DNA of 38,319 nt from Desulfobacteraceae bacterium CG2_30_51_40 (GCA_001874005.1 MNYJ01000053.1:1-38319), one strand, 5' to 3'; positions 1 to 13,156 are shown, numbered from the stretch's first letter. Notes: generated by a model not told the origin, from the letters alone. Numbers and translations: made by a program.

Positions 1-65
1 ATAATGCGAACCAGCGGCACTGCGAAGATGGTAGTCTCTCTTGTTTGGACAAGGTGAGGAGGCAT
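1..65 (-). CDS. Possible N-terminus of a gene downstream of moxR (DUF58-like?), cut by window edge
   Basis: On the minus strand an ATG at 65 opens a frame that stays open to the window edge (about 21 codons). It starts 10 bases after the moxR stop, so it could be the next gene of the operon. MoxR ATPases are usually followed by a DUF58 protein carrying a von Willebrand-like fold, which makes that the first guess. The visible residues contain no diagnostic motif, and I see no strong ribosome binding site. Identity is inferred from position only. Confidence 0.3.
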   Translation of the reverse strand, partial: MPPHLVQTRETTIFAVPLVRI

Positions 66-75
66 GTTTTCCGGC

Positions 76-1008
76 TTATTTCAAAGGCACGGGCACGAGG
101 TCCAGCAATTGCCTGATAAACTCATCCGAGGTGAGTCCCTTCACCTGTTCCTGCTCCTTGAGGATAAGCCTGTGAGAAAGAACATGCGGGGCAAGGAGCT
201 TTATGTCGTCCGGAAGGACATAGTCTCTTCCTCTCAAGGCTGCCAGGGCCTGGCCTGAGCGCATAAGACCCAGTGACCCTCTTGGGCTTATCCCGAAACG
301 CACGCTTGCGTGCGACCTTGTTTTAGCCGCTAGAGAGGCTATGTATTCCTTAACCGGGCGGGATACGGCTATAGCCCTTCTCTGATCCTGCAAGAGAGCT
401 ATTTCTTCAGGCTTGGCTACAGGCATAAGTTCGGTGAGCGGGTCCCTTTCCCGAAAACGCTCAAGTATCTCCACCTCTTCACCGGAGTCGGGATAGCCAA
501 GCTTCACCCTCAGGAGAAACCTGTCAAGCTGTGCCTCAGGAAGGGGGAATGTGCCCTCAAGCTCAATGGGGTTCTGTGTCGCTATGACGAAAAAAGGCCT
601 GGGCAGATTGTATGTGCGGCTGTCCACCGTCACCTGACGCTCCTCCATGCTTTCCAGAAGGCTTGACTGAGTGCGGGGGATGGTGCGGTTTATCTCGTCT
701 GCGAGGAGCACGTTTGTCATGACCGGGCCAGCCTGAAAATCGAACTGCCCAGTCTTCTGGCTGTAGATGTTAAAGCCGGTGATGTCCGACGGGAGAAGAT
801 CAGGTGTAAACTGGACTCGCTTGAATGAGCCTCCTATGCTCCTTGCAAGGGCCTTGGCAAGCAAGGTCTTCCCAAGACCTGGCACGTCTTCTATAAGCAC
901 GTGGCCGTCTGCCAGAAGGGCTACCATCAGAAGTTCCAGTGCCTCGGTCTTGCCCACCAGAACTGAAGAGACGTTGTCCATGATCCTTGTACAAAGGGAA
1001 AATTCCAT
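76..1008 (-). CDS. MoxR-family AAA+ ATPase
   Basis: A 310-aa MoxR-type AAA+ ATPase (AAA_3 class). MoxR proteins act as chaperone-like ATPases that help mature or activate partner protein complexes, often with a DUF58/VWA protein. Walker A (DVPGLGKT) is at residues 41-48, Walker B (LLADEINR) near 104-111, and the sensor segment ATQNPIELEGTFPLPEAQ is followed by the LDRF arginine-finger region. Length is normal for the family. Two starts are possible: ATG at 1008, with a weak purine-rich leader, or ATG at 981 (MDNVSS), which has an AAGGA in front of it. The longer form keeps the usual short helix before the conserved core. The next gene on the same strand begins 10 bases downstream. The family call is firm, but the specific partner is not visible here. 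Confidence 0.93.
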   Translation of the reverse strand: MEFSLCTRIMDNVSSVLVGKTEALELLMVALLADGHVLIEDVPGLGKTLLAKALARSIGGSFKRVQFTPDLLPSDITGFNIYSQKTGQFDFQAGPVMTNVLLADEINRTIPRTQSSLLESMEERQVTVDSRTYNLPRPFFVIATQNPIELEGTFPLPEAQLDRFLLRVKLGYPDSGEEVEILERFRERDPLTELMPVAKPEEIALLQDQRRAIAVSRPVKEYIASLAAKTRSHASVRFGISPRGSLGLMRSGQALAALRGRDYVLPDDIKLLAPHVLSHRLILKEQEQVKGLTSDEFIRQLLDLVPVPLK

Positions 1009-1023
1009 CTTTTTTCTTTCTGG

Positions 1024-1187
1024 TATTGACAGACTCGTAAAAAGCCGCTTGGAGCGTCAGCCCGGCAAAAGCCTGGGTCCAGAACTACTTATATTCAAGG
1101 ATTCAGGCTCCCGGATCGGGTTACGGGACATGTTTTGCCGGAATGACTAAAATAGGCAATTTTGGACTTTTTACGATACCATCAGTA
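1024..1187. repeat. MITE-like element, family C (single copy in window)
   Basis: A roughly 160-bp unit lies between moxR and tRNA-Leu. A 10-bp core TCGTAAAAAG (1035-1044) is repeated in inverted orientation at 1167-1176, and the outer flanks (ATTGACAGAC versus the complement of GATACCATCAGT) match partly. The interior has no coding frame with a credible start. No second copy is seen in the window. A small non-autonomous element is inferred from the terminal inverted repeats. Confidence 0.5.
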
Positions 1188-1190
1188 TTG

Positions 1191-1276
1191 TGGTGCGAGA
1201 GGGGGGATTTGAACCCCCACAGCTTTAGGCCACTGGATCCTAAGTCCAGCGCGTCTACCAGTTCCGCCACTCTCGC
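1191..1276 (-). tRNA. tRNA-Leu (anticodon UAG)
   Basis: Read on the minus strand, this is a complete class II tRNA. The acceptor stem is GCGAGAG / CTCTCGC, followed by an encoded CCA. The D-loop (TGGTAGACGC), the anticodon stem CTGGA/TCCAG around loop CTTAGGA, a variable arm and a T-arm with GTTCAAATC are all present. The anticodon TAG reads CUN leucine codons, mainly CUA. The long variable arm agrees with leucine identity. It sits between a MITE-like repeat and the transketolase gene. Confidence 0.96.
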
Positions 1277-1415
1277 AAGCTCTCTTTTTTGATTATAAAC
1301 TAAATAAATTAGAGATGTTATAATTGTTGCCTTTTTGAGGAAGCCTTGCTTTTTCCCTTTTGGTCAACAGTTGGTCAAGAGTTAACAGAAATGACCTCAT
1401 AGTTGCAACTGCAAT

Positions 1416-3425
1416 CTATTTCCGTTGCAGAATACCAAGAGCCCTTCTTACCACTTCATCTGCGGTTATTGAGAATTTCTCATAAAGAGTCTTGTAGGGC
1501 GCAGATGCCCCAAAATGATCCAGTCCCACGAAGGCGCCTTCATCTCCGATAAAGCGATGCCATCCGATGGAGCGGCCTGCTTCGACGGCTATCCTGCATT
1601 TTACCTCTTTAGGGATCACCTTATTTCTGTATGAATCGTCTTGTCTTTCAAAAAGCTCCCATGAAGGCATGCTGACAACGCGTGCCCTTATTCCCTTGGC
1701 CGTCAGCTTGGCTGCCGCGTCAAGCGCTATGTGTACCTCCGAACCTGTGCCTATAATTACGGCCTCAGGTGTACCCTCGCAGTCTTTAAGTATATAGGCC
1801 CCTCTGTGAAGTCCGTCAGCTCTTCCGAAAATGGTTCTATCAAGCACGGGAAGCCCCTGCCTTGTCAAAGCAAGTGCAACCGGGCCGTTTTTCGACTCCA
1901 GCGCTTCCTTCCATGCCTCGGATGTCTCATTTGCGTCTGCGGGCCTCAGGACGACGAGGTTGGGGATGGAGCGAAGGGCTGCGAGCTGCTCAACCGGCTG
2001 GTGCGTAGGACCGTCTTCTCCAAGACCGATGCTGTCGTGCGTAAATACATATATAACGTTAAGCCCGATCAGGGCCGCAAGGCGTATGGCCGGTCTCATA
2101 TAATCTGAAAAAATAAGGAACGTCCCCCCGTACGGACGTATCCCGCCGTGAAGGGCCATCCCGTTCATGATCGCCCCCATGCCGTGTTCCCTTACACCGA
2201 AGCGGATGTTTCTGCCCTCAGGGCTTTGCGCCTGAAATTCCTTTGCGCCCTTGATAAAAGTCTTGTTCGATGGCGCAAGGTCGGCAGAGCCCCCCATGAG
2301 GTTTGGGATTACTGACGCGAGGGCATTCAGGACGGCACCGGACGCAGCCCTTGTTGCAGTCCCCTTATTGTCCGAAGGAAAGACCGGCAGGGATTTCTGC
2401 CAGTCCTGGGGAAGCTCTCCATCAATCCAGGCATCAAAGGCCGAGGCCAGGTCAGGATGTTCTCTGCGATAATTATCAAAACCGGTAATCCAGTCTTTTT
2501 CAAGTGATCCGCCTTTTGAAACCGCCTCTCTGAAGCGGGAGAGGGCCTCTTTGGGTACGTAAAAGGCCGGTTCATTGGGCCAGCCTAGCTTCTCCTTTGT
2601 GAGCCGGGCCTCATTTGGGCCAAGCGGCTCACCATGGGCCGATGCGGTATTTTCCTTATTGGGGCTGCCGAAGCCGATTCTTGTTCTTACAGCTATGAAG
2701 GAGGGCCTTTTAGTCTCGTTTCTGGCCTTAGCTATGGCCTTCTCAATTGCTGAAAGATCATTTCCGTCTTCCACTGTCTGCACATGCCAGCCGTAAGCGG
2801 CGAAACGTCCAATCCGGTCGTCTCGGTAGGTAATATCTGTGGGGCCTTCAATGGATATGCGATTGTCATCATAGAGGCAGATAAGCTTTCCAAGGTCAAG
2901 ATGTCCTGCCAGGGAAGCTGCTTCGTGGGAGATACCCTCCATCAGGTCTCCGTCGCTTGCAAGCACATAGGTGAAGTGATCAACGACATTATGACCGGGA
3001 CGATTGAAATTTGCGGACATAAAACGCTCTGCCATGGCCATGCCGACGGCATTTGAAAATCCCTGCCCTAGAGGGCCTGTAGTGGTCTCAACGCCCGGGG
3101 TCATTCCGTGTTCGGGATGTCCGGGGGTCTTACTTTCCCATTGACGGAAGTTTTTTAAGTCATCAATCGTAAGACCGTAGCCCGTCAGATGAAGAAGGCT
3201 ATAGAGAAGCATCGAACCATGCCCTGCCGACAGGATGAATCGGTCTCGGTCGGGCCAGGCCGGATTTGCAGGGTTGTGGCGGAGAAACTTAGTCCACAGC
3301 ACATAGGCCGTGGCGGCCGCGCCCATAGGAAGCCCCGGATGACCCGAGTTGGCCTTTTCCACCGCATCTACTGAAAGCATCCTGATAGTATTCACGCAGA
3401 TATCGTCAATATTTTGCTCTTTCAA
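1416..3425 (-). CDS. tkt: Transketolase
   Basis: A 669-aa thiamine-diphosphate enzyme that moves two-carbon ketol units between sugar phosphates in the non-oxidative pentose phosphate pathway (and the Calvin cycle where present). It acts in the cytoplasm. The N-terminal SGHPGLPMG (about 27-35) and GHGSMLLY segments, the ThDP/metal motif SDGDLMEG (about 156-163) ending in a DDNRISIEG stretch, the pyrimidine domain with [13 protein letters not shown], and the C-terminal transketolase domain are all present at normal length. The start codon is TTG at 3425, chosen because AAAGGAG lies 7 bases upstream and no ATG is close by. It is monocistronic as far as can be seen. Fructose-1,6-bisphosphatase, encoded about 9 kb away, works in the same carbon network. 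Confidence 0.97.
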   Translation of the reverse strand: MKEQNIDDICVNTIRMLSVDAVEKANSGHPGLPMGAAATAYVLWTKFLRHNPANPAWPDRDRFILSAGHGSMLLYSLLHLTGYGLTIDDLKNFRQWESKTPGHPEHGMTPGVETTTGPLGQGFSNAVGMAMAERFMSANFNRPGHNVVDHFTYVLASDGDLMEGISHEAASLAGHLDLGKLICLYDDNRISIEGPTDITYRDDRIGRFAAYGWHVQTVEDGNDLSAIEKAIAKARNETKRPSFIAVRTRIGFGSPNKENTASAHGEPLGPNEARLTKEKLGWPNEPAFYVPKEALSRFREAVSKGGSLEKDWITGFDNYRREHPDLASAFDAWIDGELPQDWQKSLPVFPSDNKGTATRAASGAVLNALASVIPNLMGGSADLAPSNKTFIKGAKEFQAQSPEGRNIRFGVREHGMGAIMNGMALHGGIRPYGGTFLIFSDYMRPAIRLAALIGLNVIYVFTHDSIGLGEDGPTHQPVEQLAALRSIPNLVVLRPADANETSEAWKEALESKNGPVALALTRQGLPVLDRTIFGRADGLHRGAYILKDCEGTPEAVIIGTGSEVHIALDAAAKLTAKGIRARVVSMPSWELFERQDDSYRNKVIPKEVKCRIAVEAGRSIGWHRFIGDEGAFVGLDHFGASAPYKTLYEKFSITADEVVRRALGILQRK

Positions 3426-3636
3426 ATTAAGACTCCTTTATTGGGGGGACGCCCTTTACATTTACACATTTCACAGCCTGTCATCGGTAGTTGAGTTCAG
3501 GCCTATAACGCCTGCTTAATCAATTATGCGGCATTTTTCGCAACGCAAGCAAAGGTCATTAAGATCAAAGGTCTTGCCGATAAAATGTTGGGCCGTGCTA
3601 CTTAATAGCATGGCACCCGTGTTATAATGCGCTCAA
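3426..3636. other. Intergenic region upstream of tkt
   Basis: There is no gene here. The 5' leader of tkt with its AAAGGAG site is on the minus strand. I looked for a -35/-10 pair for tkt and found only weak matches. A perfect TATAAT hexamer occurs on the plus strand at 3623-3628 but lacks a -35 at the right distance. The remaining sequence runs into a family A repeat. Confidence 0.4.
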
Positions 3637-3740
3637 ACCGCCATGCCCTGTTGGGGCAAAACGAAGCATGAAAATGCCGCATGTCATTGCCTACTCGATC
3701 CGGAATCCAGGTCGTCATTCCGGCGAAGGCCGGAACACGG
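3637..3740 (+). repeat. Family A interspersed repeat, copy A1
   Basis: It starts ACCGCCATGCCCTG, continues with the conserved segment GAAGCATGAAAATGCCGCAT, and ends in CCGGAATCCAGG and a GGCGAAGGCCGG hairpin. The same blocks recur at 10629, 23672, 34057, 35642 and 36148. It lies between tkt and glnD, which are both on the minus strand. From about 3741 to 3879 I see nothing recognisable. Confidence 0.8.
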
Positions 3741-3879
3741 TAACGAGATTAACCTGCAAGAAAACATCGGTATCAAGCTTGATAGTTATTACATTTAACG
3801 CCATGAATTGCAAGGTAAAGCTTGCGCAGGCAGGCTTTAGATCAACTGCCGCCGTCAGGGGATACTGCCGCTTCGCGGT

Positions 3880-8121
<4,242 letters not shown>

Positions 8122-8161
8122 ATCCTTTTCCCCCTATAAAAGAATTGTTTCAGGAAGCAAA

Positions 8162-8177
8162 AGCAACCTTTGTGCCA
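8162..8177 (-). promoter_or_regulatory. Sigma-54 (RpoN) -24/-12 promoter of amt-glnB-glnD
   Basis: On the minus strand the sequence reads TGGCAC-N5-TTGCT, with the invariant GG and GC exactly 10 bases apart, matching the RpoN consensus. The predicted start site is near 8151, leaving a leader of about 30 bases before the amt ATG. Nitrogen-assimilation operons of this type are classically driven by RpoN with the enhancer-binding protein NtrC. Confidence 0.85.
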
Positions 8178-8237
8178 TTATCGCTCAAGAAATAATTAAA
8201 ACGTAAGATCAATAGGTTAAAAAGGAAGGGCAATAGA

Positions 8238-8282
8238 TACCGATCGGTAACTCAGACTTTTGTGTGAAAAGCGGCGCAAAAA
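8238..8282 (-). promoter_or_regulatory. Candidate activator-binding dyads upstream of the sigma-54 promoter
   Basis: Two symmetric sequences lie 60-105 bases upstream of the -24 element, where enhancer sites are expected. One is TACCGATCGGTA, a perfect 12-bp palindrome at 8238-8249. The other is an imperfect dyad, CTTTTGTG followed after ten bases by CGCAAAA (8257-8281). Neither matches the textbook NtrC site closely, so assignment to NtrC is an inference from position. Confidence 0.35.
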
Positions 8283-8338
8283 AAGACAGTTTTGTATGTA
8301 TCAAGGATGGGCTTTTACGCCGGGCCTGAAGAAAGGAG

Positions 8339-8363
8339 CGGGGCGTGTGACCGGACCGCCCCG
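8339..8363 (-). terminator. Possible terminator of the PilB-receiver gene
   Basis: A GC-rich hairpin with a 7-bp stem CGGGGCG/CGCCCCG and an 11-base loop begins 12 bases beyond the stop of the minus-strand ATPase gene. The sequence after it is pyrimidine-rich (CTCCTTTCTTC on the minus strand) but has no clean T run, so termination efficiency is uncertain. Confidence 0.4.
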
Positions 8364-8374
8364 GCCCCGTATGG

Positions 8375-10594
8375 CTAGATTTGCGCTATGGCCGGTCTTG
8401 CTATGAGCCTTCTGATCCTGGCCATGAGTCTTTTTGGATTCACAGGTTTAGTGATATAATCATCTGCCCCTGCTTCAATTCCTGCCACTTCTGAGTCAAC
8501 TTCGTCCTTGGAGGTAAGTATGATTACCGGAATATAACGGGTTGTAAGGTTGGATTTGAGTTTTTTGGTGAGAGAAATGCCATCCATGATCGGCATCATC
8601 ACGTCGGTTACTATAAGATCCGGCTTTTCCTTTACAGCGATCTTGAGGGCTTCTTCTCCGTTTACTGCCGTAAGGACAAGGTATCCCTCCGTCTCAAGTA
8701 TGTTTCTCATCAGCCTTAAGACCAGCTCACTGTCGTCTGTCACAAGTACCTTCGTAGGCCTTACAGACCCAACGGAAGGCCTTGACTCGGTCTCCGGCAA
8801 TGTCTCTTGAAGCGTTTCATCCTCCTTTGAAAAGGTCTGGGATGAAGAAAAAGGCTCCTCCTCAGGCGGGGCAACCCTAAAGACTTCTTCGATGGTAGTG
8901 ATTCCCGTGAGCGCCTTGTCTATCCCGTCGAGGCTTAGAGGTCTGTAACCCTCGCGTGCCGCGCCCTTGGCAATGGTCTGGGAGGCAACGCCGGGCACCA
9001 GAAGGTCCTTCAAGTATGTCGTCATGTTCATTATTTCATAGATTCCGATCCTTCCTGTATAACCGGTATACTGACAGGACTCGCATCCCTTTCCCTTCCA
9101 TGGAGTGATCTTTCGATCTCTGGTTATATAAGATGGAAGCTTATCTACTAATGCAGCAGCCGACGGGTCCTCGGCCTTGCAGTTTGTGCAGATCTTTCTC
9201 ACGAGACGCTGTCCTACGACTGCCAGGAGGGCGGAGGAAATCAGGAAAGGCTGGACACCCAAATCCATCAACCGTGTTACGGCTGAAGGGGCGTCATTTG
9301 TGTGAAGAGTGGACAGTACGAGGTGGCCGGTCTGTGCAGCCTGAAAAGCTATCTCGGCGGTCTCGGAGTCTCTTATCTCTCCCACCATCACTATGTCGGG
9401 GTCCTGCCTTAATATGGACCTCAGGCCTGAAGCAAAGGTAATTCCTGCCGCCGGATGAATCTGTACCTGGTTGATACCTTGAATCTCATATTCAACAGGG
9501 TCTTCCACCGTTATTATGTTTACTTCGTGGGAATTCAACTTCTTGAGGCAGGCATACAGTGTGGAGGACTTGCCGCTTCCGGTCGGCCCCGTAACTAGTA
9601 CTATGCCCTGGGGCCTGGTGATCGCGCTCAGGAGCCGACTCAGCTCCTGGGGAGAGAATCCGAGGGCATCAAGCGTCATTCCGCCGCTGTTCTGATCCAG
9701 AATTCTGATGGTCACCTTCTCGCCGTATGACGTGGGTATTGTGGAAACCCTCAGATCGTAGGCCCGTCCCTCGTACCTCACCTGAGACCTGCCGTCCTGC
9801 GGTTTTCTCCTTACCGAGATATCCATATTCGAGATGATTTTTATTCTGGACACAACCGAGGCGTGGACATGTTTGTCTGTCTCCATAACCTCCCGCATTA
9901 TTCCGTCTATGCGGTAGCGTAGGACGGTATTGTTTTTCTGCGGCTCTATATGAATATCGCTTGCCTTCAGTTTTATTGCGTCTGCCAGAACGGAGTTAGT
10001 AAAGCGCACTATCGGAGGAAGGGAAGTCATTTTCGTGAGGTCATGGATCTCCTGCTCCTCTTCCTCATGTGTTTGAATTATCTCGATCCCCTCATCCAGC
10101 CCGGGCCTCATGGCAAAATCAACTTCAAGATCGTTCTTGGGATAGTATTTGTTTATGGCCCCAAGGATATCCCCCTGGGGAGAGACAACTATGCTTATGG
10201 GCATCCTGGTTATGAACCGCAGATCATCGATCGCATAAATCTCAAGCGGATTAGCCATGGCAACAACCAGGTTCTTGTTTATCTCTCTTATCGGCATGAG
10301 AAGATAATTCTCGGCTACTTCAGCGGGAACAAGAGAGATTATCTCTTGAGGTATCTGCACGTCCTTTAGCCGGACGAAGGGTATCTTGAGTTGCTGAGCA
10401 AGGGCCTTCGCGATGTCCGCATCGGCCGCAGCGCCCATGTCAATTAGAATCTGCCCTATCCGCTTTTTTTGAACTTTCTGGATTTCAAGGGCGTTGGCAA
10501 GGGTCTTCTCATCTATCAGACCGGACTTCATAAGATAGTCTCCCAGTCTGAGCCTTCTTTTTGAAATGGTGCCGGGATTATCAGGCTTTTCCAT
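8375..10594 (-). CDS. PilB/GspE-type secretion ATPase fused to a C-terminal response-regulator receiver domain
   Basis: A 739-aa two-part protein. Residues 20-150 are a GspE/PilB N-terminal (MshEN-like) domain. Residues 190-575 are the hexameric AAA-type motor, with Walker A GPTGSGKS (336-343), Asp box ITVEDPVEY, Walker B DIVMVGEIRD (400-409), the His box TGHLVLSTLHTNDA and a zinc tetracysteine at C469, C472, C504 and C507. Such motors power type IV pilus extension or type II secretion at the inner membrane. An acidic linker (575-612) leads to a full receiver domain (614-735) with acidic pair D620/D621, phospho-acceptor D664, T694 and K716. The start is ATG 10594 with AAGGAAA upstream. No other pilus gene is adjacent. 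The receiver suggests that phosphorylation controls motor activity, which is inference. Confidence 0.92.
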   Translation of the reverse strand: MEKPDNPGTISKRRLRLGDYLMKSGLIDEKTLANALEIQKVQKKRIGQILIDMGAAADADIAKALAQQLKIPFVRLKDVQIPQEIISLVPAEVAENYLLMPIREINKNLVVAMANPLEIYAIDDLRFITRMPISIVVSPQGDILGAINKYYPKNDLEVDFAMRPGLDEGIEIIQTHEEEEQEIHDLTKMTSLPPIVRFTNSVLADAIKLKASDIHIEPQKNNTVLRYRIDGIMREVMETDKHVHASVVSRIKIISNMDISVRRKPQDGRSQVRYEGRAYDLRVSTIPTSYGEKVTIRILDQNSGGMTLDALGFSPQELSRLLSAITRPQGIVLVTGPTGSGKSSTLYACLKKLNSHEVNIITVEDPVEYEIQGINQVQIHPAAGITFASGLRSILRQDPDIVMVGEIRDSETAEIAFQAAQTGHLVLSTLHTNDAPSAVTRLMDLGVQPFLISSALLAVVGQRLVRKICTNCKAEDPSAAALVDKLPSYITRDRKITPWKGKGCESCQYTGYTGRIGIYEIMNMTTYLKDLLVPGVASQTIAKGAAREGYRPLSLDGIDKALTGITTIEEVFRVAPPEEEPFSSSQTFSKEDETLQETLPETESRPSVGSVRPTKVLVTDDSELVLRLMRNILETEGYLVLTAVNGEEALKIAVKEKPDLIVTDVMMPIMDGISLTKKLKSNLTTRYIPVIILTSKDEVDSEVAGIEAGADDYITKPVNPKRLMARIRRLIARPAIAQI

Positions 10595-10628
10595 TTTGCA
10601 ATTTCCTTAAGATTCTCTTTTACGGGCT

Positions 10629-10776
10629 AACCGCCATGCCCTGCTGGGGCACAGCGAAGCATGAAAATACCGCATGTCAAAAGCCGACTCGATCCGGAAT
10701 CCAAGTCGTCATTCCGGCGAAGCCTGTCCCAAACCCCGATCCGGGAGCCGGAACAATGCCTGGATAGCGGCGGGAG
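10629..10776 (+). repeat. Family A interspersed repeat, copy A2
   Basis: It has the same blocks as A1: ACCGCCATGCCCTG, CGAAGCATGAAAATACCGCA, GACTCGATCCGGAATCCA, then CCTGGATAGCGGC at the far end. It lies just upstream of the minus-strand pilB-type gene. Short frames running through it are repeat-derived and are not called as genes. Confidence 0.8.
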
Positions 10777-10975
10777 CCGAAATAAACAGGACGCTTTGGT
10801 TACAGGCCTTCCACTATACAAAAAATTTGCCTTCATTAAAAGAAAGCATTTTTGTGTATCCCAAAAATTCGGGGCAGGTGCGGCTTTCTGTTCTGCTTGT
10901 CCTGATCAGCGCAAAGTCATCCCCCGATTTATTGAGGTGATACGCATTTCCTCGCTTAGACAACTCCTTTATAGT
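10777..10975. other. Intergenic, nothing recognised
   Basis: About 200 bases between repeat copies A2 and B1. I see no gene, RNA, terminator or convincing promoter. Confidence 0.4.
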
Positions 10976-11121
10976 TAGTGCCCATCCTTAAATGAGATAG
11001 TTTTGTCTAGTTCAAGGCAGGCTATAATTTTAACCGCAGGAATACATGGAGGTATCTCCAGGATTAAAATTTGAGCCCAACGCCGAAATAGGTGAAAATA
11101 GCTATTTACGGATGGACACTA
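10976..11121 (+). repeat. Family B palindromic repeat, copy B1
   Basis: A 146-bp unit bounded by TAGTGCCCATCC and the inverted GGATGGACACTA. Inside, AATTTTAACC and GGATTAAAATT form a second inverted pair, so the whole unit can fold into one long imperfect hairpin. It matches the copies at 21065, 32858, 33911, 36002 and 38154. It lies upstream of the LysM gene. Confidence 0.88.
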
Positions 11122-11259
11122 GTTACTTGCCTCTTAGAGTTTTCTTGTATATCCTATTCGATATGGATCAGCAAGTGGGCAGATTTCTCTGGTTGGAGGG
11201 AGTCGCGTTTTTCGCATTCCGCCTGGGTTAGCAGTATCAGGGCTTTTTTGGGAGGTAAT

Positions 11260-12027
11260 ATGGTAGGCAGAAAATCCGATGAAAATGGAGTATCCAGGAA
11301 AGATGAATCGGAGATGGGGAGCTTTGTTGAGGACATGGCGGAATCTCTGGTTGAGATTGACGGATCAAATGAAGAGGAGGAGAGAGATACTCGAGGTTAC
11401 AATATAAAGAAGATTTACTATGTCGTATTTGGAGCCGCTGCTCTGGCCGCAGTAATATTGGTCGTCTTCAGTCTGGCGGGGCGAAAAAGTGTGCCCAAGG
11501 ACCCCGGCATATCGGCTTTTCTTCAAAGAATACAGCATCTGGAAGAGTCTCTCTTACGATTGCAGGGTGTTGAAGGTCGAATTACATCAATAGAGAAGGA
11601 ACAAAAGCAGGTCCGTCAGGCGTTGGGCGAAGCGCAACAGTCAGGACTTCTTCTTAAACAGCAAATGGAGAAGATGTCGGATGAGCTTAAGCAGGTTTCA
11701 GAGGAGACAAGCAGGCAAATTAATGCCGCATCGCAGAATAAGGCTTCTGAAGCTGAAAAAAGGGTATCCGCTGAGCCTTCCCCGGCGGTTTTGAAGGCGG
11801 ACGCTAAGGCGCAACCGGATGATATGCAGGGAAAAACAACCGGAAATGAGAAAAAGAAAACAGGGGATGTCAAGTCAGATGGTTTATATCATGTCGTGAA
11901 GAAAGGAGAGACCCTTTACCGCGTCTCCTTAAAATACGGCCTTTCGGTTGAGGAACTTTGCAGAATTAATAAAATAACCCCAGTTACGGTCATAGTTCCA
12001 GGAAGGAAACTGCTGGTCAAACCGTAA
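11260..12027 (+). CDS. Membrane-anchored coiled-coil protein with C-terminal LysM domain
   Basis: A 255-aa protein starting at ATG 11260 behind GGGAGG. An upstream GTG (11092) in the same frame would run through the end of repeat B1 and is rejected. Residues 1-50 are acidic and hydrophilic, 52-74 form one transmembrane helix, about 84-157 are a likely coiled coil rich in E, Q, K and L, 160-205 are low-complexity and charged, and 209-253 form a LysM domain (YHVVKKGETLYRVSLKYG...VPGRKLLV). LysM binds N-acetylglucosamine-containing glycans such as peptidoglycan. The layout implies an inner-membrane protein with its LysM in the periplasm touching the cell wall. The gene appears to be single. Its exact function is unknown. 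Confidence 0.85.
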   Translation: MVGRKSDENGVSRKDESEMGSFVEDMAESLVEIDGSNEEEERDTRGYNIKKIYYVVFGAAALAAVILVVFSLAGRKSVPKDPGISAFLQRIQHLEESLLRLQGVEGRITSIEKEQKQVRQALGEAQQSGLLLKQQMEKMSDELKQVSEETSRQINAASQNKASEAEKRVSAEPSPAVLKADAKAQPDDMQGKTTGNEKKKTGDVKSDGLYHVVKKGETLYRVSLKYGLSVEELCRINKITPVTVIVPGRKLLVKP

Positions 12028-12061
12028 GCAGCCTGTTATAAGCACCAGGGATTGAGAAACC

Positions 12062-12106
12062 CTGCCACCCGGGCATTTGTCCTCGTCCGGGCAGCAGCGG
12101 TTTTTT
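12062..12106 (+). terminator. Possible terminator between the convergent LysM gene and fbp
   Basis: A stem CTG..CCCGG / CCGGGCAG (12062-12094) with a small bulge is followed by CAGCGG and six T (12101-12106). It lies between two convergent genes and could serve the plus-strand gene. The spacer between stem and T run makes it imperfect. Confidence 0.35.
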
Positions 12107-12115
12107 AATGCGACG

Positions 12116-13156
12116 TTAAGGAATTGTCTCGCCTTTGATTACTGATTCAGCGAATTCCACGTCTTTTTTGCTGCCGATGAAAAGCGGGGTTCTCTGGTGC
12201 AGTTCGGTAGGGTCGATGTCCAGGATCGGTCCAGCGCCGTTACTAGCGTATCCTCCCGCCTCTTTAACCACAAGGGCGAGAGGATTTGCCTCTACCATAA
12301 GCCTCAGCTTGCCTCCGGGTTTCGCAGGATCCTTGCCGTCGGCCGGATATAGAAAGATTCCACCTTTTAGTAGATTTCTGTGAAAGTCCGCGACCAGGCT
12401 TCCCACATATCTAGATGTGTATGGTCTTCCGGTCTCCTTGTCTCTGGCCTTGAAAAAATCTATCAATGCCTTTGTCTTCTCATCCCAATAAAAGTAGTTT
12501 CCTTCGTTTACGCTGTAAGTCTTAGCCTTCTCCGGTATCTTTAAAAATTCGTGTGAAAGGAGAAACTCACCGAGGCTCGGATAGAGAGTGAATCCATGAA
12601 CGCCTGTTCCGTTTCCGGTCGTATAGACCATCATGGTGCTTGAGCCGTATAGGAAATATCCGGCTGCGACCTGATTTCTCCCGGGCTGCAGGACATCGCT
12701 TAAAGGCACTTCTGACTCTGTCAGAGGACTCTTTCTCCTATAAATGCTGAAAATGGTCCCGATGCTGACGTTGACGTCAATATTGCTTGATCCGTCAAGT
12801 GGATCGAAGAGAAGCACATAGTTACCCTTTGGGAATCTGGAAGGGATATCTATAATATCGGCGTTTTCCTCTGACACCATGCAGCAGAGCTGCCCGATGT
12901 GCTGCATCCGTTCGATGATGATCTGATTGGCGAATACATCCAGTTTTTGCACTCGTTCATTCTGGACGTTGATCCTTCCCGTGGAGCCCAGTATGTCCAC
13001 CAGGCCCGCCTTGTTGACTTCTCTTGAGATAACCTTGGCCGCGACTATAAGTTCGTTGAGCAATGTGGTGAATGCTCCGGTGGCATCGGGATTATCTCTC
13101 TGCTGATTCAGTATATGCTGTGTGATTGTTATTCCGACACCTTGCTTTGCTTTCAT
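12116..13156 (-). CDS. fbp: Fructose-1,6-bisphosphatase, class I
   Basis: A 346-aa class I FBPase. It hydrolyses fructose-1,6-bisphosphate to fructose-6-phosphate and phosphate, the irreversible step of gluconeogenesis, in the cytoplasm with Mg2+. The metal/substrate loop [12 protein letters not shown] (about 118-129) follows the acidic VSEEN motif. The C-terminal [21 protein letters not shown] and [12 protein letters not shown] segments bind the sugar phosphate. The ATG at 13156 is preferred because GGAGG lies 8 bases upstream; the GTG at 13165 would overlap that site. The gene follows the AI-2E-family permease by 25 bases on the same strand, so they are probably co-transcribed. With transketolase nearby it supports gluconeogenic or pentose-cycle carbon flow. 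Confidence 0.96.
   Translation of the reverse strand: MKAKQGVGITITQHILNQQRDNPDATGAFTTLLNELIVAAKVISREVNKAGLVDILGSTGRINVQNERVQKLDVFANQIIIERMQHIGQLCCMVSEENADIIDIPSRFPKGNYVLLFDPLDGSSNIDVNVSIGTIFSIYRRKSPLTESEVPLSDVLQPGRNQVAAGYFLYGSSTMMVYTTGNGTGVHGFTLYPSLGEFLLSHEFLKIPEKAKTYSVNEGNYFYWDEKTKALIDFFKARDKETGRPYTSRYVGSLVADFHRNLLKGGIFLYPADGKDPAKPGGKLRLMVEANPLALVVKEAGGYASNGAGPILDIDPTELHQRTPLFIGSKKDVEFAESVIKGETIP

Noticed and set aside
10661-10978. Open frames of 88-105 codons upstream of the LysM gene
   Set aside because: They start inside repeat A2 and encode repeat sequence.
11092-11259. N-terminal extension of the LysM protein from GTG 11092
   Set aside because: It would begin inside repeat B1 and lacks a ribosome binding site; ATG 11260 has a strong one.
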